Positions 51,677-60,236 of a stretch of DNA of 64,000 nucleotides are shown here, piece by piece; within the stretch, counting starts at the first letter, position 1; every line of letters begins with the position of its first letter. The stretch is from Fibrobacter sp. GTDB taxonomy: Bacteria; Fibrobacterota; Fibrobacteria; Fibrobacterales; Fibrobacteraceae. The notes beneath the pieces are model-generated. The model made no database searches, was not told the DNA's origin, and worked only from the letters and a program-made list of their open reading frames with translations. A program made the translations under genes and the position numbers. Where the stretch lies: contig JAKSIJ010000001.1 of NCBI GenBank assembly GCA_024398875.1, forward strand, positions 1-64,000, written 5' to 3'.

Positions 51677-53203
51677 CTAGCTGAAGGTCCTATACCGTAG
51701 CGCCTCGGACAAATCCGAGACTTCCACGCAGGCTGCCGCCCGCAAATCGGCAATGGTGCGAGCCACCTTCAATAGCCGGTAATAGCCTCGAGCGCTCAGC
51801 GTCATTTTATCTGCTGCAGAAACGGCAAACCGTTCCGTCGCTGCATCCATTGCCGCCGCCCGACGGGTCGCTTCCGACGACATCTCCGCGTTGCTCTTGA
51901 ACGCAGTTCCCTGAAACCGCTTACGCTGCAATTCGCGGGCAGCAGAAACTCGTGCCCGAATACTGGCAGATGACTCCCCCTCTGTTTTCGCCGCAAACCT
52001 GCCAGGCTCTACCGGAGGGACGCTAACCTGGATATCTATGCGGTCCAGGAGCGGTCCAGAAATGCGCTCCCGATAACGCTTGCTGGCATCGGGCAAGCAA
52101 GTGCAGACTCGTTTGGGGTCCATGGCGTAGCCGCAGGGGCAGGGATTCATGGCGGCACCCATCATGAAGCGGGCGGGCCACACCACAGTGCCACTGGCCC
52201 TACTGACGGAAATGCTTCCATCTTCCATCGGTTCACGCAGAGCCTCTAGAACCGAGCGATTGAATTCAGGAAGTTCATCCAGAAATAGCACGCCGTTATG
52301 CGCAAGGCTCGCCTCCCCAGGGGCGAGGCGCGCCCCACCACCGACTAGAGATACCATGGAGGCGGAGTGGTGGGGCGTGCGAAAGGGCCGGGTGAGCACA
52401 GGACGGAACTCGCTAGAATCCCCGGCCCTTCTTGCGCAGGAGTGAATCCGCGTTGTTTCCAAAATTTCCATCTCCGTCATCTCGGGCAGTATTCCCGGAA
52501 GACATCTCGCGCAAAGCGTCTTGCCGGCGCCCGGCGACCCCACAAGGAGAAAGTTATGGGCGCCGGCCGCGGCAATTTCAAGAGCTCGCTTCACGCCTTC
52601 CATCCCCACCACATTCTTAAAATCCAAAACCTCCGGAGAGGAGGTGACGCCCTCTTTTTTTAACCCTGAAGCTACAACAATCTTCTGGGCATCACCCCCT
52701 TCCAAGACTTCCACACATTCCTTCAAACTATCCGCACAAATGTAGCGGAGGCCTTCCACAAGAGAGGCTTCTTTCTCATTCCCGCGGGGTATGACGAGAA
52801 TGGATTCCCTATCTTGCGAAAGGCCCATGGCTATGGAAAGGACTCCACGAACAGGCTTCAAAAGCCCATCCAGCGACAATTCCCCCACAAAAACAAAATT
52901 CTCAATCTTTGGAACTTGAATCTCCCCAGCCGCCAAAAGCATTCCCACGGCCAAAGGCAAATCCAGAGCGCTCCCCTCTTTGCGCAAATCCGCCGGCGAC
53001 AAGTTCACCGTCATGCGGAAACCTGTCACCACTTTCCCAATGGAACGCACAGAGGAGACAACGCGTTCCCGGGATTCCCTCACTGCATTATCGGGCAACC
53101 CTACTAAAGTAAATCCGGGCAAGCCTTGAGAAGCATCCACCTCAACGCTTACAGGGACAGCCTTTATGCCAAACAAGCAGTAAGAACGGATTCGTACAAA
53201 CAT
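51677..53203 (-). CDS. YifB/ComM-family AAA+ ATPase
   Basis: A 508-residue Mg-chelatase-like AAA+ protein. The N-terminal Lon-like part has FGIKAVPVSVEVDASQGLPG and VNLSPADLRKEGSALDLPLA. The Walker A is VGSPGAGKTLCARCLPGI, the Walker B LFLDELPEFNR, and FMMGAAMNPCPCG a family signature with four Cys nearby. Homologues named ComM help branch migration during natural transformation. It starts 3 nt after the spoVG stop, so it is co-transcribed with it. Confidence 0.93.
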   Translation of the reverse strand: MFVRIRSYCLFGIKAVPVSVEVDASQGLPGFTLVGLPDNAVRESRERVVSSVRSIGKVVTGFRMTVNLSPADLRKEGSALDLPLAVGMLLAAGEIQVPKIENFVFVGELSLDGLLKPVRGVLSIAMGLSQDRESILVIPRGNEKEASLVEGLRYICADSLKECVEVLEGGDAQKIVVASGLKKEGVTSSPEVLDFKNVVGMEGVKRALEIAAAGAHNFLLVGSPGAGKTLCARCLPGILPEMTEMEILETTRIHSCARRAGDSSEFRPVLTRPFRTPHHSASMVSLVGGGARLAPGEASLAHNGVLFLDELPEFNRSVLEALREPMEDGSISVSRASGTVVWPARFMMGAAMNPCPCGYAMDPKRVCTCLPDASKRYRERISGPLLDRIDIQVSVPPVEPGRFAAKTEGESSASIRARVSAARELQRKRFQGTAFKSNAEMSSEATRRAAAMDAATERFAVSAADKMTLSARGYYRLLKVARTIADLRAAACVEVSDLSEALRYRTFS

Positions 53204-53206
53204 AAG

Positions 53207-53548
53207 CTATGCCGCAGCAATCGCCGCCTGATACTTTTCCAATACGCAATTTTCAATATGTTCACGCAACTGGCGGGTCAAAGGGCCACAAATGGTGCGA
53301 TACTCGTCGCCCTTGTAGAACGGATCGTTGGGGTAACCCACAAACATGCCGTTAGCGCCATCGGTAACGCGAAGCCCGCGAATCATCATCTGGTCATTCA
53401 AAACCACCTGGGCAAGTGCCTTTACATGTCCAAGACTCACGCCTTCGCGGAAGGGGTAGACGTTCACCTTGGTCACAGCCAAGCAATCAAAATTCGGAGA
53501 AGCCTTTACTTCTTCCGTTTCATTTTCTTTTGTTTTCTTTTCAGCCAT
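53207..53548 (-). CDS. spoVG: SpoVG-family nucleic-acid-binding regulator
   Basis: A 113-residue SpoVG protein. After a charged, disordered N-terminus come VTKVNVYPFREG, HVKALAQVVLNDQMMIRGLR and VTDGANGMFVGYPND, the core of this family. The last helix (TRQLREHIENCVLEKYQ) binds nucleic acid in known members. It has an ideal AGGAGG 5 nt before the ATG. A near-perfect sigma-54 promoter lies about 75 nt upstream. In non-sporulating bacteria SpoVG is an RNA/DNA-binding regulator, so it and comM-like yifB may answer to a sigma-54 signal. Confidence 0.93.
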   Translation of the reverse strand: MAEKKTKENETEEVKASPNFDCLAVTKVNVYPFREGVSLGHVKALAQVVLNDQMMIRGLRVTDGANGMFVGYPNDPFYKGDEYRTICGPLTRQLREHIENCVLEKYQAAIAAA

Positions 53549-53622
53549 TTCGGCCTCCTATGTTTAAGTGACGCTGCGAACCCGGGTCAATCGCCCGTGG
53601 ATTTCACAGTCGGCCCCTATAG

Positions 53623-53639
53623 TGCAAACTCCATGCCAA
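53623..53639 (-). promoter_or_regulatory. Sigma-54 (-24/-12) promoter for spoVG
   Basis: On the minus strand TTGGCATGGAGTTTGCA matches the consensus YTGGCACGRNNNTTGCW at all fixed positions but one (T for C). The GG and GC pairs have the needed 10-nt spacing. The leader to the spoVG ATG would be about 65 nt. Confidence 0.75.
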
Positions 53640-53685
53640 AAGAAAAACGCCATTTTTACACAGAAATCGCCAACACACACAAGTT

Positions 53686-53741
53686 AAATCAGTGATTTAA
53701 GAAATAAATCACCGCAAAATCACTTAAAACAGAGTTACATT
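53686..53741 (+). promoter_or_regulatory. Direct AAATCA repeats and a -10-like TACATT before the CBM9-like gene
   Basis: AAATCA occurs at 53686, 53706 and 53717, the first as a palindrome AAATCA-G-TGATTT. TACATT at 53736-53741 is 6 nt before the ATG at 53748, with no Shine-Dalgarno. The repeats could be an operator. Confidence 0.35.
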
Positions 53742-53747
53742 TTCACT

Positions 53748-54299
53748 ATGCTTTTAAAACCGAATCTCTCCTGGGAAAAGAACCAGGGCATCACACTCCC
53801 CGTTGTCCAGGCCACCGCCACCATCGAAGGCAACTATCTCCGTTTCGACTTCACAGTAGAAGAACCGCTAGACTGCTTCCGCTCCGAAGTCAAGTGCGAT
53901 AACGGAAACAGCTGGGAAGATTCCTGCGTGGAAGTCTTTCTGGAAAACCCCACCAACCCGCGAGAGTACTACAATTTCGAAATCACCAGCCGCGGATTCA
54001 TCCTGGCCGCCGTGGGCGAATGCCGAGAATGCCGCGCCAAACTGGAGGGCGCCGCCCTCGCCTCCATCATCCGCAAAAAAGAACTGGCCTCCATCGCCGG
54101 GGACCTCATCTGCTGGGGCATCGCCGTCCTGATTCCGCCCTCCATTTTCGGCCTAGAAAATTTTGACGGAATCACCCTAAAAGGGAACCTGTACAAGTGC
54201 GGCGACAAAACCAAAACGCCCCACTACCTGAGCGCATTCCCCATTGACACCGAAAAACCGGATTTTCACCGGCCCGAATTCTTCCAGAAAATTCTGTAG
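53748..54299 (+). CDS. CBM9-like carbohydrate-binding protein without signal peptide
   Basis: A 183-residue beta-sandwich protein of the CBM9/DUF1083-like kind. The strands EGNYLRFDFTVEEPLDC, SWEDSCVEVFLENP and YYNFEITSRGFILAAVGE are the family landmarks. There is no signal peptide, so it would be cytoplasmic, unlike most CBM9 proteins. Many single-domain members exist in Bacteroidota with unknown role. The start is 6 nt after a -10-like box. It is divergent from spoVG. Confidence 0.65.
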   Translation: MLLKPNLSWEKNQGITLPVVQATATIEGNYLRFDFTVEEPLDCFRSEVKCDNGNSWEDSCVEVFLENPTNPREYYNFEITSRGFILAAVGECRECRAKLEGAALASIIRKKELASIAGDLICWGIAVLIPPSIFGLENFDGITLKGNLYKCGDKTKTPHYLSAFPIDTEKPDFHRPEFFQKIL

Positions 54300-54320
54300 A
54301 TTATAAAAGGGGTTGGAATT

Positions 54321-55187
54321 GTGGTGCTAGAAATTTGCGCAGAAGATAAAATTCAAGATTTGCTCCCGCAGCGAAACGAGTCGGGAGACAAACGCACGCA
54401 GGGAACCGCACTTATCGTAGCAGGCTCTGCCAACATGACCGGGGCACCTGCCCTTTGCGCTATGGCCGCCCTCCGCAGTGGCGTCGGACTCCTCACCCTC
54501 GCAAGCCCCAAATCCATCATCCCCATTTTGCAGGCACAACTTCTGGAGCCCGTATTTTTCCCGCTGGAAGAAGATACCGCTTTTTCTGGAGTTCTCTCGC
54601 GAAAAAACATCGCCGCCATTCTGAAAAATCTGGAATACCAGAACGCGCTCGCCATCGGGCCTGGCCTCGGGACAGCGGCAACAACGCAGAATGCCATCCG
54701 GGACATTTTAACCGCGACAGAAAAGCCCGCTGTTGTTGACGCCGACGCCATCAATGCGCTGGACCTGGACTTCATGCGAAACGAACTGAAGTCAAACCAC
54801 TTCATTTTCACGCCACACCTGCGGGAATGGGAGCGCAACTTCGGGAAGTTCTCAATCGCCACAGACCTGGCGAAAGTCGTCAGTGAAATGGCTCAGGAAA
54901 TGCAACAGGTTTTCGTACTGAAAGCCTCCCCCATCCTGATTGGAACTCCCAGCGGGAAGGTCTATGCCGTAGAAGCAAAGAATTCCGGCATGGCAAAGGG
55001 CGGCTCCGGCGATGTGCTGACGGGCATCATCGTCGCTTTGCTCGCACAAGGCTTATCGCTTGAAAATGCTGCTTTGTTGGGAGTACTACTCCATCAAAAA
55101 GCGGGCCGTATTACTCGAGAAGAACTGGGCGCATTCTCTATGCTCCCAAGCGATGTGATTTCAAATCTGTACAAAGTTTTTTCGTAA
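54321..55187 (+). CDS. nnrD: ADP-dependent NAD(P)H-hydrate dehydratase (no epimerase domain)
   Basis: A 288-residue kinase-fold repair enzyme that removes water from damaged NADH/NADPH hydrates. GTALIVAGSANMTGAPALCA, ALAIGPGLGTAATTQ, VVDADAINALDLD, FTPHLREWERNFG and SGMAKGGSGDVLTGIIVALL match NnrD/CARKD proteins. The start is GTG with AAGGGG upstream. Many bacteria fuse this to the epimerase NnrE; here the N-terminal epimerase is missing, so it must be encoded elsewhere or be absent. Confidence 0.9.
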   Translation: MVLEICAEDKIQDLLPQRNESGDKRTQGTALIVAGSANMTGAPALCAMAALRSGVGLLTLASPKSIIPILQAQLLEPVFFPLEEDTAFSGVLSRKNIAAILKNLEYQNALAIGPGLGTAATTQNAIRDILTATEKPAVVDADAINALDLDFMRNELKSNHFIFTPHLREWERNFGKFSIATDLAKVVSEMAQEMQQVFVLKASPILIGTPSGKVYAVEAKNSGMAKGGSGDVLTGIIVALLAQGLSLENAALLGVLLHQKAGRITREELGAFSMLPSDVISNLYKVFS

Positions 55188-55228
55188 CCGGCGTGACCAA
55201 TCGCAACCACCGCCACAAAAAACTTCTT

Positions 55229-56494
55229 TTACCGCACAAGCACTAGCATCATTTCCATGTGGGGCGTTTGCGGGTAGAAGGCAAAAGCGTCTGCAGACTT
55301 CATTTCAAATCCCGATTCATGAAGTTTCGCAAAATCGCGGGCCAATGTCACCGGGTCGCAGGAGACATAAATCATCTGCTTCACGGAACTTTTGGCAATG
55401 GCTTCCAACGCTTCCTTCGGGAGCCCCGTGCGGGGCGGGTCTACAATCAAAGTTGCAGGCACATCCACCACATTCTGGAGGAGCCATTCTTCCGCCGGCG
55501 CGGAAACATTTTCCACCTTACAGGTGGCGAATTCATTGCCGCGAATGATGTCGCCGCGAGCATTTTCATCGCAGTTCCTAACTTGAGCGAGGTTCACCTT
55601 AGCGTGTTTCAGGCAACCATCATCCCGCTCTACGGTAGTAATCCGCTTGAATTTATCCTGAAGTAGCGCCGCAAAAAAGCCTACGCCGCTGAACAAGTCA
55701 ATAAGCCATTCGTTGCTGGCCAGGCCCTCTTTGACGCCCGCATCCACAGCCTCTCGGACGCATTTCACCAACTCTGGCAAAAGCCCCAAATTGCTTTGGA
55801 AGAATACAGATGCATCAGACTCGATTTTACGGCCACCAATATCCACCACGCTGACGGATTTTTCACGGAACTCACTGGCAGGCATTCCTCTATAGAAATA
55901 ACTTACTTGGCCAACCCCATTATCAAAAAGGTTGATATCCGTGTCTCTACGAATTTTCGCATTTTCGGTCGCAAAAAGCTGTTGCGCAGATTCTTGCAAA
56001 AATTCGTTCAACGCAGGCGTGAGAACCGGGCAATTTCCAAAAGGAATCACCTTGTTGGATTCCTGAAGGCGAAAGCCAAACTGCAGGCGGCCACCATTTG
56101 AACCGCAATACACCACTCGGGCGCGATTGCGGTAACCCCAAGGGCTTCCCGTATGAACCTTAAAATTCTCCGGCAAATCCACATGGGCCAAACGGCGGAA
56201 ATTTTCCCGCTCCACTTGGGCGAGGAGCTCCGCCTGCTTCTCGGAATCCAGATGCTGCAGGGAACAGCCGCCGCAACGCCCGTACAGTGGGCACTTGGGC
56301 TTCACGCGATAAGGGCTCGGCTCCAAAACCTCGACCACTTTGCCCTTGGTAAAATCCTTTTTCTGAAAAGTAAGTGCGACCTTGCAAAGTTCCCCAGGCA
56401 AGGCCCCCGCAACAAAGCAAACCCGGCCATCGGGCAAGCGACTCATTCCCTCACCGCCCTGCACCATTTTCTCTATGCGGAGTTCAAATACCAT
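55229..56494 (-). CDS. RlmD/TrmA-family 5-methyluridine RNA methyltransferase
   Basis: A 421-residue class I methyltransferase with an N-terminal TRAM domain (ELRIEKMVQGGEGMSRLPDG) and an iron-sulfur site: CPLYGRCGGCSLQHL plus the Cys in NCPVLTP. SAM-binding is LIDLFSGVGFFAALLQ; LIVDPPRTGLPKEAL and the catalytic Cys in IYVSCDPVTLARD follow. Such enzymes methylate uridine at C5 in 23S rRNA (RlmC/RlmD) or tRNA (TrmA). Which RNA is not readable from the sequence. The stop of a lipoprotein gene is 4 nt upstream. Confidence 0.92.
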   Translation of the reverse strand: MVFELRIEKMVQGGEGMSRLPDGRVCFVAGALPGELCKVALTFQKKDFTKGKVVEVLEPSPYRVKPKCPLYGRCGGCSLQHLDSEKQAELLAQVERENFRRLAHVDLPENFKVHTGSPWGYRNRARVVYCGSNGGRLQFGFRLQESNKVIPFGNCPVLTPALNEFLQESAQQLFATENAKIRRDTDINLFDNGVGQVSYFYRGMPASEFREKSVSVVDIGGRKIESDASVFFQSNLGLLPELVKCVREAVDAGVKEGLASNEWLIDLFSGVGFFAALLQDKFKRITTVERDDGCLKHAKVNLAQVRNCDENARGDIIRGNEFATCKVENVSAPAEEWLLQNVVDVPATLIVDPPRTGLPKEALEAIAKSSVKQMIYVSCDPVTLARDFAKLHESGFEMKSADAFAFYPQTPHMEMMLVLVR

Positions 56495-56498
56495 TTAA

Positions 56499-57944
56499 CT
56501 AATCTAATTCAGGCAAGGCCTTGTAACGGATGTAGTCGATCTTCCCTGTAAAGAATTTTCGGGCGTACGCACCTTGATGCTGGGCGTCATAGCCAATTCC
56601 TAAATCATAATCGATTTGAGAAACATCACCCTTGAATTCCGTAGCAAAGCGTACGTTTCCATCCAGCGACAAATTAAGAGAATAGAATACCACGCCATCC
56701 CATTCCGATTTGGTGGGGAAAATTTTCACACGAACCGTATGCCATTCATCCATAGCAATCTCTTCATCACCAATAGGAGTCTCAGTCCAATTGACCCCAT
56801 CAATCTCCGCATCTCGAACATGGAACATCAAACGTTGTACACCATTAACTTCATCTAGGCGAATTTGCCAACCATCCGCACCTCTTCCAGGAGGCTCTGC
56901 AACAATGATGTTCGCAATGTCGCCTGGAGCAGTGGCCATAAAGCGCACCTCTACCTCAAAGCCCTTATTTTTGAAATCATCGCTCAACGGAATTTTCAAA
57001 CCAGATTTTCCATTCAACACCAAATACCCATCACAATCAAAATCTGGTTTGCCAACACCCAGGTACGCAAAATTCTTTTCAAATTCGTCATAGCCCAGGT
57101 CATATTGGTCATTAAATTCATAAGCCACAGTATAACCACTTAAATCTGCTTCACTCCGCATTGTCATACAATTCCGTATAGTGTCGGCTACAACCTTTTC
57201 ACGTTCACTGCTAGAGGAGCCATTCTCAAATTCGCTACTGCTGGATTCCACAGACGATTGAAGACTAGAAGAAGATGCAACTCGGCTTGACGAGGACACC
57301 GCACGGCTTGAGGAAGAAGCCTCACGGTTTGACGAAGATTCCATGAAGCGCGAAGAACTGCTTTCGCCCCACATCGAAGAAGAACTTTTCAACGAACGCT
57401 TCGAGGAGGAACTTTCATCGCCATAATCCTCTTCAGAACTGCTGGACCATTCAATCTCGGGGAATGTCACTTCATCTGCACTCTGGCGATAAAGAATGTT
57501 GCCTTCGGCATCTTCCTTGCAAAGGCAACTGCTAAAAGTCCAATGGCCCATGGCATTCACAAGGCTGTAGTACGCGCCATCAGATCCCAGATTAAAGTTA
57601 CATCCCCAAATCTGGGCATAGAGATGTTTTAATTCGCCATCATCCAGCATGGTGATTTCAAAGCGTTCTTCATAATCATCATAGCGGACATCAACACAAA
57701 CGGCAGTCTCAACATAATCCTGAATATACTTTGTAGCCCTTTCGCAGATTTCCTTTTTTACAAAACTAAAATCAGATAGGTCCGCTTTCCAGTAGGCGAA
57801 ATCTCCGTTAATGTCATAGGATTCATCACAAGTTTCTGCGGGCGGAACAACTTTTCCTGAAGAAGAAGATTCATCATCACCACAAGCAGACAAGCCTAAA
57901 GCCATCGCAATAGTAAGTCCTTGTAACCAATAACTTTTCCTCAT
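56499..57944 (-). CDS. Ser-rich lipoprotein with a LamG-like C-terminal domain
   Basis: A 481-residue lipoprotein: signal peptide ending in ALGLSAC, an N-terminal domain (to about 165) with five or six Cys, a very long Ser-rich linker (about 165-260, e.g. SSSSRAVSSSSRVASSSS), and a beta-sandwich of the LamG/concanavalin type (SGYTVAYEFNDQYD, GFEVEVRFMA, DEWHTVRVKIFP, FFTGKIDYIRYK). The layout is typical of Fibrobacter surface proteins and suggests glycan binding. GGAGAAAAT precedes the ATG. It lies between monomeric icd and the methyltransferase gene on the same strand. Confidence 0.78.
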   Translation of the reverse strand: MRKSYWLQGLTIAMALGLSACGDDESSSSGKVVPPAETCDESYDINGDFAYWKADLSDFSFVKKEICERATKYIQDYVETAVCVDVRYDDYEERFEITMLDDGELKHLYAQIWGCNFNLGSDGAYYSLVNAMGHWTFSSCLCKEDAEGNILYRQSADEVTFPEIEWSSSSEEDYGDESSSSKRSLKSSSSMWGESSSSRFMESSSNREASSSSRAVSSSSRVASSSSLQSSVESSSSEFENGSSSSEREKVVADTIRNCMTMRSEADLSGYTVAYEFNDQYDLGYDEFEKNFAYLGVGKPDFDCDGYLVLNGKSGLKIPLSDDFKNKGFEVEVRFMATAPGDIANIIVAEPPGRGADGWQIRLDEVNGVQRLMFHVRDAEIDGVNWTETPIGDEEIAMDEWHTVRVKIFPTKSEWDGVVFYSLNLSLDGNVRFATEFKGDVSQIDYDLGIGYDAQHQGAYARKFFTGKIDYIRYKALPELD

Positions 57945-57978
57945 ATTTTCTCCTTCTGCCTAACGAACCTAATGGCGT

Positions 57979-60207
57979 TTAGATTTCATCAATCACCTGG
58001 TTAAACATTTCCACCGGGCGCATCCATTTTTTGAGGAGTTCCGCCTTGGGAATGTAGTAGCCACCTATATCCACGGGCTGTCCTTGAGCCTTGGCAAATG
58101 CAGCGACGATTTCAGATTCCTTTGCTTCGAGAGCCGTTGCCACCGGCGCAAACTTTGCGGCAAGTGCGGCATCATCCTTCTGGTCTGCGAGGGCACGGGC
58201 CCAATACATGGCCAGATAGAAATGGCTCCCGCGGTTATCCAGCTCCCCGATTTTACGGGCCGGTGTGCGGTTGTTTTCCAGAATCTTTCCATTGGCGGCG
58301 TCCAGAGTGTCTGCCAGAACTTTTGCTTTTTTATTCCCGGTAGAGAGGAACACCTGCTCGAAGGAAACTGCGATTGCAAAGTATTCACCCAGGGAATCCC
58401 AGCGGAGGTAGTTTTCCGCGATAAACTGTTGCACCTGCTTGGGAGCACTTCCGCCAGCACCTGTTTCAAAAAGACCACCGCCAGCCATCAGCGGCACAAT
58501 GGAAAGCATCTTAGCAGAGGTTCCCACTTCCAGAATCGGGAAGAGATCGGTGAGGTAATCGCGCATCACATTGCCTGTGACGCTGATGGTATCAAGTCCA
58601 GCCTTGGCACGAGTCATGGTGGCCTTGATGGCCTCCCGGGGGCTCATGATTTTCACATCCAGCCCATTCAAATCATGTTCCGGCAGATAGGTCTCCACCT
58701 TCTTCTGCAGTTCACGGTCGTGAGCGCGGTTGGGGTCCAGCCAGAAAATTGCAGGCGTGTTGCTGAGGCGAGCGCGAGTCACCGCCAACTTCACCCAGTC
58801 GCGGACAGGAGCATCTTTAGCCTGACACATACGGAAGATATCTCCCGCATCTACGTCCTGCTGCAGAAGCACTTCGCCCTTAGAATTCACAGCACGAACC
58901 ACGCCCTTACCTTTCGCGATAAACGTCTTATCGTGGCTGCCATATTCCTCGGCACCCTGAGCCATCAGGCCCACATTGGGAACCGTCCCCATGGTCTTCG
59001 GGTCAAAGGCACCATTCTTTTTGCAGAATTCAATAGCTTCGTCGTAAATGCCCGCATAACAGCGGTCTGGAATGCAGGCTTTTACTTCTTGCAGCTTGCC
59101 TTCCTTGTTCCACATGCATCCGGAATTGCGAATCATGGCCGGCATGGAAGCGTCAATAATCACGTCGCTTGGCACATGCAAATTCGTGATGCCCTTTGCA
59201 CTATCCACCATGGCCAAATCCGGGCCCGCTTCAAAGCACTTTTCGATAGCCGCACGGACTTCCGCTTCCTTCGCATTCCCTTCCAACCGCTTGTACAAAT
59301 CGCCAAGACCATTGTTCGCATCAATGCCAAGTTCCTTGAACAAATCCGCATACTTCACGAACACATCCTTGAAGAACACGCGAACAAAAGCCCCAAACAG
59401 AACGGGGTCGGAAACCTTCATCATGGTCGCTTTCAAATGCACAGAGAAAAGCACTCCTTTGGCTTTGGCATCCGCCATCTGGGTAGCGATGAACTTTTCC
59501 AGTTCCGCCATACGAAGCACTGTTGCATCCAAAATTTCGCCCTTCAAAAGTGGCTTTGCCGCACGAAGTTCCGTCACCGCTCCATCAGCAGTCACAAATT
59601 CAATCTTGAAAGTGTCTGCATCTGCCAAAGTAATGGACTTTTCATTGCCATAAAAATCGTTAGCGTTCATGCTTGCCACATGAGTCTTCACGGATTCATT
59701 CCACACACCATTGCTGTGGGGATTGTTGCGGGCATAGTTCTTCACCGCATTGGGCGCACGCCGGTCCGAATTTCCCTGACGGAGCACCGGGTTCACTGCA
59801 GAGCCCTTCACCTTGTCATAGCGAGCGCGAATTGCCTTTTCTTCATCATTCGCAGGCGCATCGGGATAACCCGGCAGCGGGTAGCCATTCTTCTGAAGTT
59901 CTGCAATGGCAGCCTTCAGCTGCGGCACGCTAGCTGAAATATTCGGGAGCTTGATGATATTCGCACTTGCATCCAAAGTAAGCTTTCCTAAGAAGGCAAG
60001 ATCATCCGTCACTGGTTTTCCAGCAAACATCGTCCCTGCAGGGAGCGTATCGGCAAAGGCCGCAAGAATTCGCCCTGGCAAAGAAATGTTCTTGGTTTCA
60101 ATGTCAATATCTGCCGTCTTTGCGAAGGCAGAAACAATGGGAAGCAATGATTGAGTGGCCAAAAACGGGGACTCGTCAGTAAGGGTATAATAAATCTTGG
60201 TATTCAT
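57979..60207 (-). CDS. icd: Isocitrate dehydrogenase, monomeric NADP type
   Basis: A 742-residue monomeric IDH, a class unrelated in length to the common dimeric enzyme. [66 protein letters not shown] and [20 protein letters not shown] are family landmarks. It oxidises isocitrate to 2-oxoglutarate and makes NADPH. The ATG at 60207 is preferred over a TTG 3 codons upstream. TATATT at 60221-60226 is 13 nt upstream, overlapping the histidine kinase box on the other strand. Confidence 0.95.
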   Translation of the reverse strand: MNTKIYYTLTDESPFLATQSLLPIVSAFAKTADIDIETKNISLPGRILAAFADTLPAGTMFAGKPVTDDLAFLGKLTLDASANIIKLPNISASVPQLKAAIAELQKNGYPLPGYPDAPANDEEKAIRARYDKVKGSAVNPVLRQGNSDRRAPNAVKNYARNNPHSNGVWNESVKTHVASMNANDFYGNEKSITLADADTFKIEFVTADGAVTELRAAKPLLKGEILDATVLRMAELEKFIATQMADAKAKGVLFSVHLKATMMKVSDPVLFGAFVRVFFKDVFVKYADLFKELGIDANNGLGDLYKRLEGNAKEAEVRAAIEKCFEAGPDLAMVDSAKGITNLHVPSDVIIDASMPAMIRNSGCMWNKEGKLQEVKACIPDRCYAGIYDEAIEFCKKNGAFDPKTMGTVPNVGLMAQGAEEYGSHDKTFIAKGKGVVRAVNSKGEVLLQQDVDAGDIFRMCQAKDAPVRDWVKLAVTRARLSNTPAIFWLDPNRAHDRELQKKVETYLPEHDLNGLDVKIMSPREAIKATMTRAKAGLDTISVTGNVMRDYLTDLFPILEVGTSAKMLSIVPLMAGGGLFETGAGGSAPKQVQQFIAENYLRWDSLGEYFAIAVSFEQVFLSTGNKKAKVLADTLDAANGKILENNRTPARKIGELDNRGSHFYLAMYWARALADQKDDAALAAKFAPVATALEAKESEIVAAFAKAQGQPVDIGGYYIPKAELLKKWMRPVEMFNQVIDEI

Positions 60208-60222
60208 ACAGTACAAAAATAA

Positions 60223-60228
60223 TATACT
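60223..60228 (+). promoter_or_regulatory. Putative -10 box TATACT for the histidine kinase gene
   Basis: TATACT is 8 nt before the ATG at 60237 with no Shine-Dalgarno. The bases overlap the icd box AATATA on the other strand, so the two divergent promoters cannot be used at once. Confidence 0.35.
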
Positions 60229-60236
60229 TTTCCTAT

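Noticed and set aside
53549-53626. tmRNA-like 5' sequence (GGGGCCGAC...) on the minus strand upstream of spoVG
   Set aside because: The beginning resembles tmRNA, but no 3' tRNA-like half or CCA-adjacent T-arm follows; the stretch is the spoVG leader and coding sequence.
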